A stretch of 64,000 bases of DNA from Leishmania mexicana MHOM/GT/2001/U1103 (GCF_000234665.1 NC_018312.1:1173791-1237790); one strand, 5' to 3'. Numbered from the stretch's first letter, positions 1-10,350 are shown. Made by a program: numbers and translations. Notes: a model not told the origin generated them from the sequence alone.

Positions 1-169
1 AAAACATCGCTCGGAAACACAGGCCGTCACGGCCGTCGTTGTGCCGCACCTAACCGCCACAGAGGTGCGAGGCTCACAGTTTTCGCTCTCGTCTGCCTCG
101 CATCGTACGTACACCTAGTAGGCTTTTCTCCTGTTCTCGTTTCGTGCTTCGCTCGAAACCGCACAAGAC
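1..169 (+). other. 5' flank of the TRIP4-like gene
   Basis: Short stretch before the first start codon. The gene's own frame is closed by a TAG near position 116, so the CDS cannot extend to the window edge. A pyrimidine-rich run at about 124-155 fits a trans-splicing signal or 5' UTR. No upstream gene end can be recognised. Confidence 0.5.
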
Positions 170-2059
170 ATGCCGCCAAAACGCTGGGCAAGGCCGAACC
201 AGAGGGGCGAAAGTGGCGAGAACGCCTACACGACCGCCGCGCTGCTACAGTTTATATGCGATGAGGTCCGCAGCAACAACTGCCTCGGCCTGTCGGAGGA
301 GGAGCTAACCGGGATGGCAGCCGAGCTAGTGCACGTAAAGACGCGTGCAGAGGTGTCGGAGTGGGCCAGAACGCTGATGCTATCCGACACCTTTGTTGCT
401 GAGGTGACTAAGCGGCGAGAGCAGTCGGGCCCAGCCTTTGAGGCCGAGAGTCTCTCGAACGCGCCATCCAGCTCGAGCGCATCGGCCGGGGGAGGTGCAG
501 GTGGTACGCTCAACGTAACGAAGCGCGGCGTCGGAGGTGCGAAGCGAGGCAAGCGCGGCGTCCATGTCAATCAGAACCCCAAGACAAGCACATCCGGCGA
601 GGCACTGAGGCCGGGCCGCTTTGAGTGCGGCTGCTTTGCCACGGTTCACAACCTGCGTGGAAGCTGTGCTAACTGCGGCCGGGTCATCTGCGAGCAGGAG
701 GCGGACGACGTGTGCTACGCCTGTGGACTGGAGCCATCCCGATGCATCGCGTACGAGATCTCGGTCCAGGAAGGCAAGCTGAGCGAGGCGGCCCAGCAGC
801 ACAATCAGGAGGACTATACAGCAGCGGTGGAGCGGCGCGACCGCTTGCTGGAGTACGCGCAGAATCGCGCGAAGCGAACCACCGTTATCGACGACCAGTC
901 AGCCACGCTATTCTCGCCGCAGAGTGCGTGGATGTCCCCAGAGGAGCGCCGAGGTGCCGAGAAGTCCGCCGCGGAAAGGGACCGGCAGCTCAACATCGAG
1001 CTCATGCACCGCCAGCGCGGCGCCTATCAGGTGCATATGGAGTTTGTGTCGCAGAGCCTGGCGCTGGGAGCGCGCAAGGAGAATTCCGGCGGAGCGGCCA
1101 GAGATGGCGCCGTCACGGAGGCGGGTGCGGAGGACGAGGAGCCGCACGATGCGGACGAAAGTGTCGTGCCCACCGGCGCAGAGCCGCTTCCGTCGCTGCT
1201 GCAGAAAATCTGGTACAGCCCCGACGGCACGCGAGTCGAGTCAGCGACTAGTGGCAAAAAGGACAAGAGCGGGTCTGGGCACTGCGGCAACACTGTGGAC
1301 TTAAACTTGCCAGCTCAAGAGGGGTCCTCGATGCCTATGACGTCGCGACCAACGCAGCGCCGCTTCGAGGAGGTCTCTCGACGAGTACAGCAGAGCTACT
1401 TTGAAGACGATGTGGAGGTGTTTGCTGAGGAGACGGTGGAGGCGGAGAAGACAAAGTCGAAGCTGATTATTGTGCCTCAGGCGCTGCTTGAGGAAGATCA
1501 AGACGCGGCGATCGAGCACGACACTGAAGCCGCCGGTGGCTCCCCCAGCCCGCCGCTCGTGGATCCGTCTGCTGTGGCGTGGCCCTCTCGCTTCGCCGTG
1601 ACATCCATAATGCGCAACACAGATGAAGGCATTTGTTTATCCATGCACCAGCCGTGGGCGAGCCTGCTTGTGGCCGGAATAAAGCGGCACGAAGGTCGCG
1701 TATGGGAGACCACGTATCGCGGCCGTCTATGGATTCACGCGGCCGCGTCACAGCCGATAAACGTGGAGGAGGTGGAGGCGCATTACTCAAAGTTTATGTC
1801 GCCAGGCCAGGTGTTCCCGAAGCACTATCCTACCAAGGTACTGCTTGGGTACGTCTATGTAACGGACTGCCTCGATCGAGAGGCGTACGAGACTGCATTC
1901 AAGCCGGAGGAGCGCCAAGAGGAGTCCCCGTACTCTTTTATTTGTGTGGAACCAAAGGCGCTACTATTTCCGCTGCCCATGAACGGCAATCACAAGCTCT
2001 TCTCTCTCGAGCACCGTGTACACGTTGCTGCGCAGAAGCAACTGGGCGAGATCGGTTGA
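170..2059 (+). CDS. TRIP4: TRIP4/ASC-1-like protein: C2HC5 zinc finger plus ASCH domain
   Basis: 629 residues from ATG at 170. Residues 153-185 carry exactly the eight ligands of the C2HC5 zinc finger typical of activating signal cointegrator 1 (C153, C155, H160, C166, C169, C174, C182, C185). Residues about 487-615 form an ASCH domain opening with the diagnostic LSMHQPWASLL and followed by RGRLWIHAAA. The order (zinc finger, middle low-complexity region, C-terminal ASCH) and length match the family (human about 580 residues). Known family members belong to the ASC-1 complex, which acts in transcription co-activation, alkylation repair and collided-ribosome quality control; which role applies in kinetoplastids is inference. 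The region 85-150 is Ser/Gly/Lys-rich and about 320-400 is acidic, probably disordered. The next gene, a helicase, starts 917 bases downstream; no functional link is shown. Confidence 0.9.
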   Translation: MPPKRWARPNQRGESGENAYTTAALLQFICDEVRSNNCLGLSEEELTGMAAELVHVKTRAEVSEWARTLMLSDTFVAEVTKRREQSGPAFEAESLSNAPSSSSASAGGGAGGTLNVTKRGVGGAKRGKRGVHVNQNPKTSTSGEALRPGRFECGCFATVHNLRGSCANCGRVICEQEADDVCYACGLEPSRCIAYEISVQEGKLSEAAQQHNQEDYTAAVERRDRLLEYAQNRAKRTTVIDDQSATLFSPQSAWMSPEERRGAEKSAAERDRQLNIELMHRQRGAYQVHMEFVSQSLALGARKENSGGAARDGAVTEAGAEDEEPHDADESVVPTGAEPLPSLLQKIWYSPDGTRVESATSGKKDKSGSGHCGNTVDLNLPAQEGSSMPMTSRPTQRRFEEVSRRVQQSYFEDDVEVFAEETVEAEKTKSKLIIVPQALLEEDQDAAIEHDTEAAGGSPSPPLVDPSAVAWPSRFAVTSIMRNTDEGICLSMHQPWASLLVAGIKRHEGRVWETTYRGRLWIHAAASQPINVEEVEAHYSKFMSPGQVFPKHYPTKVLLGYVYVTDCLDREAYETAFKPEERQEESPYSFICVEPKALLFPLPMNGNHKLFSLEHRVHVAAQKQLGEIG

Positions 2060-2976
2060 GGGGGTGCGCACAAGGGGAGGGCGGTGACATCGGACAGGTG
2101 ACCTGTGAGAGGTGCGGCGCACTTGTTGTGGGACCTCAGGCCTCCGTCTTTGGCGTTCCCCACAGTAGCCTGTAGCGGCTTCTTGTGGTGGTGATGTGTC
2201 GGGCCTGCACGACACGGGTGCCAGTGCCGCGTTTTCTACCTTGTTGCATTTTGGCAAATTCCGCTGACATCGCAGGCCGGCAGCTTCTGTCTCGCATGCA
2301 CTCCCACCCACCCACCTATTGCCGCGTTCAGCGGGTTAAAAAATATGCGGAAGAAAAAGAGTCGGGCCTTGTGTTGGTGGTGGTGCGGAGCCCACGCCAT
2401 GTACTCGGCGGGGGGGGTGAGGTTAGTGGTCGGGGCTCGCAAGAGATGGCGTGCACCGAATGGTTCTTTTCCACACACACTCTCAGCGCGGCCCGATCGC
2501 TTGCGGAGGGATGCGGCGTGCATAGAGAGGTGACGCCTCCTTGCCGCCACTGCTGCCGGTCTTACGAGGATGGCAAACACGAGTGGGGGACACCACAACC
2601 GCCCTTTCAGTTGCTTGCTTCTTCTTATCTTCTCCTTCCTTCGCCTCCCCCCTCCCCTACCTGTGTCTGTCGCACTCTTGCACCACTTCTGCTCTGTTTG
2701 CGCCTCACGTCAACGAATCACACTCGTGGTGCTCTGCTGACGTCTCTCCCTCTCACACCCTGTGATTGGTTCTCGTTCAACTGGGGAGCGTGTGTGGTGC
2801 AGTGGTGGCGCACCTGACACTCGCCGAGGGACTTCTAGAGGGCCGCAAAGCGCTGTCGAGCTGCAGCGCATAGCAGGCTGCGAGGGCGCTTCTCCATCGT
2901 TTTGCTTTGCTTTGTTTTAGCTGGTGTGTAGCCTGGCACCTGCTCCCTTGCTGTCTCGCCCGCCCCCCACACGGCG
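2060..2976 (+). other. Intergenic region (3' UTR / 5' UTR)
   Basis: No reading frame with coding character. The second half is CT-rich (about 2610-2700), as expected for the polypyrimidine tract that couples polyadenylation of the upstream mRNA to trans-splicing of the next. Nothing else recognised. Confidence 0.6.
2897..2920 (+). promoter_or_regulatory. Predicted spliced-leader acceptor for the DEAD-box gene
   Basis: A T-rich tract ending in TTTTAG at 2915-2920 lies 57 bases before the ATG. It has the form of a kinetoplastid trans-splice acceptor (pyrimidine tract followed by AG). Prediction from pattern only. Confidence 0.4.
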
Positions 2977-5577
2977 ATGCCGAAGCGGGCACGCGATGAT
3001 GGTGGCGGTCTAGTGCCATCCACTTCGGTGAACGGGGAGATGTACTCTTTCATGGACGGTGCAGCTAACGGGGGTGCCTCGTACGAGAGGCTGAGCGGTC
3101 CTCTCGACGAGGATTTCTCTTTTCTCAGCAGCGCTACCGCGACTACTTCCTCCGACTCCGGTGACTCGGAAGACGATGATGCATCGAAACGTCTTCTGTT
3201 GTACGCCAAGGTGACGGCAGGGGCAAAGGCACAAGCGGGAGATGCAACTTCTGCCACTGCACAAAATGACCCCGCCGCGTTCCTTCGAGGGGTGGGAAGC
3301 AGCTCCCGATTCACGCCTGCGAGTGCTGCCGCGGCGGCACTGAATCACCTGAAAGCGGAGCTGCTGAAGCCAGTAGCGCAGTCGACGGCCTTGACCGTGG
3401 TGAATGCGGCGGACGAGTCCGCTGACGTTCTTGCCGGTATCGTTTCGCGAAAGATACCGCCGCCGCCTGCGGGAGATGCAAAGAAGCTGCGTCAACTGAC
3501 GTACGTGGACCACAGCCAGATGAACTACGCCCCCATCCGCACAGACTTCTACGTGGTGCCGCCGGACATGACGAACCTCACAGCAGAGGAGATGCGAGGA
3601 CTGCTGCGGGAGCTGGATGGGGCAAAGGTTCACGGGCAGGATGTGCCGCGGCCGATTCGCTCCTGGCATGGCACCGGACTGCCGGATCGCGTGCTGGAGG
3701 TGCTGGAGGAGCACGAGTACAAGTGCCCTTTTGCGGTGCAGTCGCTCGGCGTGCCGGCGCTGATGAGCGGACGGGATTTGCTCCTCACAGCAAAGACGGG
3801 ATCCGGCAAAACGCTCTGCTACGCGCTGCCGCTCATCCGGCACTGCGCGGACCAGCCGCGGTGTGAAAAGAGCGAGGGCCCGATAGGGCTGGTGCTTGTT
3901 CCCACGCAGGAGCTCGCTATGCAGGTATTCACGCTTCTCGACGAGTTGGGGGAGGCTGCTGGGCTACGCTGCGTCGCCTCGTACGGCAGCACGTCGCTAT
4001 CCGACAATATTCGTCACGTCAAGGCGGGGTGTGAGCTGATGGTGGCGACGCCCGGTCGGCTACTAGACCTCCTGACAGTGAACGGCGGGAAGGCGTTGAG
4101 CCTGTCGCGCGTCTCCTTCGTCATCGTTGACGAGGCGGACCGCCTCTTCGACAGCGGCTTCATGGAACACGTGGAGGCCTTTCTGAAGAACATACGCCCT
4201 GACCGCGTAACTGGGATGATCAGCGCTACGATGCCAAAGGAGCTGCGCGGGGTAGTAGCGCAACACCTGCGGAACCCTGTTCTCATTTCTGTCGGTGGAA
4301 AACCAACGCCTGCCTCGAACGTCGAGCAGCAGTTTTTCTTTTTCGACGAGGAGGTGTACGACGCGAACAACATCAAGGCAGACATGAGCCCACGTCTGGT
4401 AAAGCTACTGGCATTGCTGGGCGATGAGGGCGGTGACGGCCAGAACCTAATCCTGGTCTTTACTCAACGGAAGGAAGAGGTGGACGAGTTGTTGGGGCGG
4501 CTCACGACGCTAGGCTACGCCAACCGCGTGGCGACACTCTACAGCGGCATGGACCCCATCGACCGCGAGTTTGCGCTGGAGCACTTTGCCCCAGGGAAGC
4601 AGTTTATTCTTGTCGCCACCGCAGTTGCAGAGCGCGGCTTGGATATACCGTACCTCGGCCTCGTTATCAACTACCGCCTGCCCAACCACTACGAGGCGTA
4701 CGTGCATCGGATTGGCCGCACCGGCCGCGCCGGGCGCAGTGGGCGTGCCGTGAGCTTTTTCACTCGTGGCAAGGATGACGACATCGCTCCGGAGCTGGTG
4801 GAAGGGCTTGAGCGCGCAGAGCAGCGAGTGCCAGAGGAGTTGTACGAGGTTGCGGAGAAGGTGCGTGCGCTGCGCAAGTCTGGCGATGCACGGTACAACA
4901 GCGGCTTCTTTCGCGGCTACCGCGACGCGAAGGCGCAGCGCTTCACTGACCGCAACAAGAAGGAGAAGGTGCGCGAGGCAGCCCGCGCGGCCGGGTTAGA
5001 GCAGTTTCTCAGCTCCTCCTCGGAGTCCGACTCGGATGCCTCGAGCGACGAAGACACAAACATCACTGCGGTGCCGGTGCAATCGAGAGCCCGCGCTGCG
5101 TCGGCGGAGGAGGCAGCGGCGAACGCGATGGCGCTGACACTGCACCGTGGTGCGCAACGCAGCGCGTTGACCCTGTCCACTGCGCAGGAGGACCGCATTT
5201 CCAAGGCTCTGGCATTTGCGCAGAAAACAACCACGGCGGCCACGATAGGGGCGGACGAGGCGACGATGGTGCGTTTTCAGAGCGAGTACCCCATTAATGA
5301 CTTGCCCGATGCCGTGCGTGGCAAGCTGCAGAGCGGGGCTTTTATGCGCTCCATCGCGGAGGAGACGGAGACATCATTGATCCGAAAGGGCGTGTACTTC
5401 GACCCACGCTACAAGCACTCGCGGCGGATGAAGGAGGGGGAGAAGCCGCTGTATTTCTTGATAGTGGGCAAGTCGATGGAGGCGGTGCGGGCAGCTCGCA
5501 ACAAACTCGACGAGGTGAAGGCAGAGCTGCTGAGCAAACAGAAGAAGACGGGATCCGTGACTGGTGCCACGATCTAG
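2977..5577 (+). CDS. DEAD-box ATP-dependent RNA helicase, Prp5/DDX46-like
   Basis: 866 residues from ATG at 2977. All core SF2 motifs are present: a Q-motif region ending near Q255, Walker A AKTGSGKT (272-279), PTQELA (309-314), TPGR (358-361), DEAD (385-388), SAT (416-418), the ERGLDIP motif V (552-558) and HRIGRTGRAG motif VI (577-586). Before the core, a segment with PRPIRSW (225-231) and after it a conserved C-terminal domain (about 770-850, including FDPRYK and a final K-rich helix) resemble the Prp5/DDX46 subgroup, which remodels U2 snRNP at the branch site. In kinetoplastids such an enzyme would serve trans-splicing and the few cis introns; that assignment is inference, and another nuclear or nucleolar DEAD-box role is possible. 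The N-terminus (45-75) and 680-692 are Ser/acidic, probably disordered. No catalytic residue is missing. Confidence 0.88.
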   Translation: MPKRARDDGGGLVPSTSVNGEMYSFMDGAANGGASYERLSGPLDEDFSFLSSATATTSSDSGDSEDDDASKRLLLYAKVTAGAKAQAGDATSATAQNDPAAFLRGVGSSSRFTPASAAAAALNHLKAELLKPVAQSTALTVVNAADESADVLAGIVSRKIPPPPAGDAKKLRQLTYVDHSQMNYAPIRTDFYVVPPDMTNLTAEEMRGLLRELDGAKVHGQDVPRPIRSWHGTGLPDRVLEVLEEHEYKCPFAVQSLGVPALMSGRDLLLTAKTGSGKTLCYALPLIRHCADQPRCEKSEGPIGLVLVPTQELAMQVFTLLDELGEAAGLRCVASYGSTSLSDNIRHVKAGCELMVATPGRLLDLLTVNGGKALSLSRVSFVIVDEADRLFDSGFMEHVEAFLKNIRPDRVTGMISATMPKELRGVVAQHLRNPVLISVGGKPTPASNVEQQFFFFDEEVYDANNIKADMSPRLVKLLALLGDEGGDGQNLILVFTQRKEEVDELLGRLTTLGYANRVATLYSGMDPIDREFALEHFAPGKQFILVATAVAERGLDIPYLGLVINYRLPNHYEAYVHRIGRTGRAGRSGRAVSFFTRGKDDDIAPELVEGLERAEQRVPEELYEVAEKVRALRKSGDARYNSGFFRGYRDAKAQRFTDRNKKEKVREAARAAGLEQFLSSSSESDSDASSDEDTNITAVPVQSRARAASAEEAAANAMALTLHRGAQRSALTLSTAQEDRISKALAFAQKTTTAATIGADEATMVRFQSEYPINDLPDAVRGKLQSGAFMRSIAEETETSLIRKGVYFDPRYKHSRRMKEGEKPLYFLIVGKSMEAVRAARNKLDEVKAELLSKQKKTGSVTGATI

Positions 5578-6431
5578 TTGCTGAGGTGACTCTCCCCCTC
5601 TTTCTTTCGTTTGGCATCAGTGCTTGTGTGCTGTTTGCGTTTAACATTGGCACTTGACGCTCTGCCATGTCTTGCCGAGCTGTTTTTTTTTTGGGGGGTG
5701 GCGCCGAAGGTGTGCTATGTGTAGGATCTGATGTGGTCGCACTCTCTTGATGTGTGCGCATGTGTGTGTGTGTGAGTGTGTCTAGGCGCCCATTCTCAGC
5801 GAGAGGGCAACGCCCGAGGAGGAAGAGGGTGCGCAGACATACCCGGAGGGGTTCGGCTCGCGCGTCCGCTCGGCAGAGGCTGCTCTAGGGTGCCTCGTGC
5901 CCCTCACACTGAAGCACGCGTTCATGTTCACCTCTTCCTGAAGGCGCCGGCGAAAAGGGCACCCTCCCCTCCCCTCCCCCCTCCCCTTCCAACGAGAAAA
6001 GAAAAGCTGTGAAAGGCGACAGCTGCGGCTGCAACAACAACGAAGGAGACATCGGGCGACGATAGGCAATGGCCGGAGGGCGGTTACTACCCTTCTCGTA
6101 ACCTTTCGGTTTTATGAGTGCGGCCGAGGTGGGAGGCGGGGTGCGGTTTTGCCGCCTTTTGATTTGATGCACGGAGGTCTATGGGATCACCCCCCCACTA
6201 AAGAAAGCCTATGTGCCCATTACGTCTGGATTCTCCGCGGCCACCCGGGCAGTGGGTGGCACGCGCCGGTGGAACAAAGTGAAACGATGCGATGGCCCGG
6301 ACTGGCTGCGCATGATCTCGGCCTTTATGTGGTGTGGTCTCTCTACATCCTCTAACTGGATGCCACAGCATCCACCGGCGCACAACGAAGACGCCGACGT
6401 CTTCGCTGTCGTCATTATCGTGAATGTATGC

Positions 6432-6528
6432 NNNNNNNNNNNNNNNNNNNNNNNNNNNNNNNNNNNNNNNNNNNNNNNNNNNNNNNNNNNNNNNNNNNNN
6501 NNNNNNNNNNNNNNNNNNNNNNNNNNNN
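6432..6528. other. Assembly gap (97 N)
   Basis: A run of 97 undetermined bases. True length unknown. It sits in non-coding sequence, about 420 bases upstream of the AP-3 delta start, and interrupts no recognised gene. Confidence 0.99.
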
Positions 6529-6732
6529 CTTTGCGAGCGTCAAACGACCTCCCTCATCAATCACGTCGGTGTGCGGGCACGAAGAAGCGGCTCGGCTGGC
6601 AAGCAAGCAAACGACAACAACAGAGACGTGAGGAGAGCAAGCGGCTTTTGAGCGCATAGGGTGCTCACCACAAGCGGGTCGATTGTGGGTTGTGGTTGCC
6701 GTGGCTTGGCCACTGTTTTCTCTCTGCCTTGT

Positions 6733-6753
6733 TGTGTGTGTGTGTGTGTGTGT
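6733..6753 (+). repeat. (TG)n microsatellite
   Basis: About 10 uninterrupted TG units in the 5' flank of the AP-3 delta gene. Confidence 0.95.
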
Positions 6754-6948
6754 TTGTGGCTGCACGGACTCTGAGTCGCCGCGAAACCGGCGCTGGTGAG
6801 AGCCAGATAGGGGGTAGACGGTGGATATTCAGTCTGGTATCGTGAGTGGTGTCATCTCCGTGCCGCGCTCACACTCGCCTATGCTGGTTGTCGTTTCATT
6901 TTTCGCTCTTCGTGTTGTTCGCGTCGTTCCCTGGCCACACCTCTACGC

Positions 6949-9900
6949 ATGTCGCTCGCCGCTTTCACGCAGTATTCTCTGGCGGCGGTGGTGCGCAACC
7001 TCCGCAGCGTTCCGGGAGGAACAGAGGAGGAGGCGGTGGATAGGCACATCGCGGACACGAAGAATGAGGTGAACGTCGCCGATCCGCGCGTCAAAATGGT
7101 GGCGATTCAGAAGGCGACTTATTTTCACATGCTTGGGTATAGCTCGCAGTACGCCGACTTCCGCGTCGTGGAGATGATGGCGAGTCCCATTTTTCTGCAC
7201 AAGCGCATTGCTTACCTGGCTGCCTGCCTCACCTTTACCGAGGACACTGACGTCATTCCTCTCATGACGGCGTCTTTGAAGCGCGATTTGAGCAGTAGCA
7301 ACCAATTTGAGGTTGGGCTTGCCTTGTACTGCATCGCATCAATCTGCACCCCTGACATGGCGCAAGACGTTGTGGCGGACGTCGTCAACCTGCTGGGGCA
7401 CCCTCGTGCGTACGTGCGCAAGAAGGCGACGCTCAGCCTCTACCGCGTCTTTCTGAGCTACCCTGAGTCGCTGCGCGTGACATACGGCCGACTGAAGGAG
7501 AAGCTCGAAGACAGCAACGAAAAGGCGGACACCGACCCTGCCGTGCGCGGCGCCGTCGTGTGTGTGCTGTGCGAGTTGGCGCGGCGCAACCCAGCCAATT
7601 TTCTAGGCTTGGCCGTTCCTTTCTACTCCCTTCTGTCCTCCGTGCACAGCAACTGGACACTGATCAAGATTGTGAAGGTCTTCGGTTACTTCGCGCCGCT
7701 CGAGCCGCGACTGGGGAAGAAGCTTGTGGAGCCTATCGCAAACCTGATCAACACCACCGGCGCCAAGTCGGTGCAGTACGAGTGCCTCCTGGCCGTTGCG
7801 AACGGAATGAGTCAAGTGGCATCGCTGAAAAAGTTGGCGGCGGAGAAGATTCGTGGTTTTGTCGAGGATGCGGATCCGAACTTGAAGTTCCTCGGGCTGG
7901 AGGCACTCTCCCTGCTGGTCGCCTCCTCTGAGAACCGAAAGCTGCTGGCGGATCAGAGGGAGGTGGTGCTGAGGTGCTTGGACGACCCAGACAGTACCAT
8001 CCGACTCAAGGCTTTGCACCTTTTGCGAGACCTGACCACGCGCAAGACGGTGATCTCGCACATCAATGAAATGCTTGCCCGCTGCGTGCACACCCCACCG
8101 GACGAGGAGTGGTCTAATGCTGTCATTCGAACGATTATCGAAACGGCGCAGACGAACGACTACGAGTGGATCCAGGACTTTGAGTGGTACCTTAGCGTGC
8201 TGCTCGACCTGTGCGTGGTGGAGCTGACGGTGTACACTCAGGGCAGCTTCATGGAGCAGGAGCTGGTCTGCATTTTGTCGCGCGTGAACGGTGTGCGGCG
8301 GGCCGGCGTGGAGGAGATGGTCCCGCTGCTGACACATGTGCGCTTGCTCGGCTGCGACCGGCAGCACTCCACGCAGTGGCGCATCCTCTGCGCCGCCGCC
8401 TTCATCTGCGGCGAGTATCCGCATTGGATTCCCGACATTGCGGAGGCGTGCCGGGCTCTTCTCGCCGAGCCCATCACACTGCTGCCCGCGGAGGTGCAGC
8501 TGGCTTGTGTGGCGGCGGTGGGGAAGATCGCCGCGTTTGTGTATCAGCCGTGCGCTCGTCACGTTCAGCTGTGCAATGGTGAAGAGGAGTGCCGCGCCGC
8601 CGACGAGGGAGAGCAGCGGATAGTCCCGTCGCTGGCGGAGCTCATATGCACAGTGTTGTTGCCGGAGGACGATGAGGCGAGCGAGGCGCACGACAGCGCC
8701 GCCGCGGGCGACGGCAGAGGTGCCGCTGCGCGAGCTCATCGTGGTCTACGACGCTTCTGTCATAGCGCTTTCCCAAGTGTGCTGGAGCGCGCGCATCTGG
8801 TCCAGTATCAAGTTATGGAGCATCCCGAGGTGGGACCAAAGCTGTACGAGGCGGTCCTCCCCCCAGTGGCCACCGGGGCGCAGGATGCGATCGAGTTGCC
8901 AGATGACGTGGATCTGGATGCCCCTTTCTGCGAGAACGTGGCGATGCTCATGGTGTTGAGCGGCAGTGACGAGGACGACGGCAGCGATGGTGCTGCGCTG
9001 GGTGGCTACGGTGGTCTTGGCGATAGTGGGGATGATGATTTGGGTGCTAATTTCAACTTGGAGTACCGTATCGAACAGCACCGCCGCTCAGAGCAGGCGC
9101 GACGAGAGGAGATGGACCCTTACTACCTGCGTGACTCAGCAGATGCGAGCGTGGTCGCCTCCGGGGACTTTGGCGCCCCGTCGCCGCCGCTCCGCTCTGC
9201 GCAGCAGATTGGCAGCGCTGGCGGCCTAGGCTCCCATGCTGGCGCGGAGTCTCGACAGCGCCAACACACGCGCCCCCATCGTCCGCAGAAGGTCTTCAGG
9301 ATCAACCGCGAACTGTCAAAGCCGGCAGACTACGAGGAAAAGAAGGCAGCGCAATCGCGCCGGTCAAACTCACCCGAGGAGGACGAGGCGACGCGCAAGC
9401 TGCGCGGTATTGACGTTACTCGCGCCCTCCGCGCCGATGAACGCCTACCGGAGACACTGTCCTACGCTCAGCTCCTTCAGCAGCAGCAGCACAAGGGCAA
9501 GGGCCGCAACGACTTATACGCGGATGCGATGACGGCGTCTCACGCCTCTGAGGCGGTCCCCGTCACCCTGTACAACGAGCGTCCGCTGGGGTTGTACGTG
9601 ACGGTGACAAGCTGCAAGGTGCGCAGGGACGGCTTCCACCTCAGCTGCACGGTTGAGTGTGTGAACGCCACGAGTAGCAGCGTTGTTCGCGACGTGGGCC
9701 TGACGGCCATGCCGACGGCCGCATTTGCCGCCGGAGACGTTACGCTGCGCCTCGAGGCGGTGAAGTCGGAGATGCCGGAGGACGCGAGTGGTGGCACTTC
9801 CGTGACAGTGGCCGAGAAGCTGAAGGGGTTGGCGACAGTGCGGGTGCCGATTGTTGCGCGGCTGAGTCACCTTCCCCCGTCCTTTGCGGACGCGCCGCTG

Positions 9901-10350
9901 TCGCTGAACCTCACCTGGATTGCAGAACGGAAGCATCACCAGGCAGCGCTGAAACTACCGCTAGAGTATGTCTACTTCACGAAGCCCGTGCTGCCGGGCT
10001 CCGTGCTCACGTCTCACGAGTACCTCGAGGATGTTGTCGGCAAGGCCCTCGCCGCAGCCCCGATCGCCACGGCCTTTGTGCCATGCAGCAAGACAGCGAT
10101 TATGACTGGGGCTATGGCTGCCATGCCACAGCTGCGCCTGTCCCCGATTGACGTGTTTAAGGATGCGCTCTCCATGTACGGCCTCCTGCACGGCCGCAAG
10201 TCGGAGCTGACACACACGCATGTGGCGGTGCTTCTGCAGGAGCAGGAAGTGGGCGGTTCCAAAGGGATTCTGGTTACGGTGCGATGTCACTATCCTGTAC
10301 TAAGCGAGGCTCTCATCGTGAAGCTGGCGGAGCTGGTGGGTGTACACTAA
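6949..10350 (+). CDS. AP3D: AP-3 adaptor complex, delta subunit
   Basis: 1133 residues from ATG at 6949. Residues 1-600 are an alpha-helical adaptin trunk with delta-type signatures: KRIAYLAA (near 88), LALYCIASI, YVRKKATL and a YPESLR motif, then CELARRNP, PLEPRLGKKL and RCLDDPD. An acidic hinge starts near 671 (SGSDEDDGSDG) and includes DPYYL, like the DPFYL of animal delta subunits. The C-terminal part (about 860-1133) resembles the delta ear-like region. AP-3 sorts cargo from endosomes to lysosome-related organelles; in Leishmania major loss of AP-3 delta is known to impair acidocalcisome biogenesis and virulence. The start is supported because the first helix aligns with the animal protein. 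An AG occurs just after the ATG (6970-6971), but upstream acceptors are available near 6770. The reverse-strand frame under 7603-8739 is a shadow. Confidence 0.93.
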   Translation: MSLAAFTQYSLAAVVRNLRSVPGGTEEEAVDRHIADTKNEVNVADPRVKMVAIQKATYFHMLGYSSQYADFRVVEMMASPIFLHKRIAYLAACLTFTEDTDVIPLMTASLKRDLSSSNQFEVGLALYCIASICTPDMAQDVVADVVNLLGHPRAYVRKKATLSLYRVFLSYPESLRVTYGRLKEKLEDSNEKADTDPAVRGAVVCVLCELARRNPANFLGLAVPFYSLLSSVHSNWTLIKIVKVFGYFAPLEPRLGKKLVEPIANLINTTGAKSVQYECLLAVANGMSQVASLKKLAAEKIRGFVEDADPNLKFLGLEALSLLVASSENRKLLADQREVVLRCLDDPDSTIRLKALHLLRDLTTRKTVISHINEMLARCVHTPPDEEWSNAVIRTIIETAQTNDYEWIQDFEWYLSVLLDLCVVELTVYTQGSFMEQELVCILSRVNGVRRAGVEEMVPLLTHVRLLGCDRQHSTQWRILCAAAFICGEYPHWIPDIAEACRALLAEPITLLPAEVQLACVAAVGKIAAFVYQPCARHVQLCNGEEECRAADEGEQRIVPSLAELICTVLLPEDDEASEAHDSAAAGDGRGAAARAHRGLRRFCHSAFPSVLERAHLVQYQVMEHPEVGPKLYEAVLPPVATGAQDAIELPDDVDLDAPFCENVAMLMVLSGSDEDDGSDGAALGGYGGLGDSGDDDLGANFNLEYRIEQHRRSEQARREEMDPYYLRDSADASVVASGDFGAPSPPLRSAQQIGSAGGLGSHAGAESRQRQHTRPHRPQKVFRINRELSKPADYEEKKAAQSRRSNSPEEDEATRKLRGIDVTRALRADERLPETLSYAQLLQQQQHKGKGRNDLYADAMTASHASEAVPVTLYNERPLGLYVTVTSCKVRRDGFHLSCTVECVNATSSSVVRDVGLTAMPTAAFAAGDVTLRLEAVKSEMPEDASGGTSVTVAEKLKGLATVRVPIVARLSHLPPSFADAPLSLNLTWIAERKHHQAALKLPLEYVYFTKPVLPGSVLTSHEYLEDVVGKALAAAPIATAFVPCSKTAIMTGAMAAMPQLRLSPIDVFKDALSMYGLLHGRKSELTHTHVAVLLQEQEVGGSKGILVTVRCHYPVLSEALIVKLAELVGVH

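Larger units (their letters stand above)
5578..6948 (+). other. Intergenic region containing an assembly gap
   Basis: About 1.37 kb without a credible gene. It holds a (TG)n run near 5760-5775, a C-rich tract near 5960-5990, the N run, a second (TG)n run at 6733-6753 and a T-rich tract at 6893-6931 before the AP-3 delta start. Confidence 0.6.

Noticed and set aside
1..260. Open frame 1 from the window edge
   Set aside because: Short, overlaps the TRIP4-like start in another frame and contains the splice-type pyrimidine tract; likely chance.
7603..8739. 378-codon reverse-strand frame
   Set aside because: Lies wholly within the AP-3 delta coding region; Arg/His/Gln-rich shadow translation with no domain.
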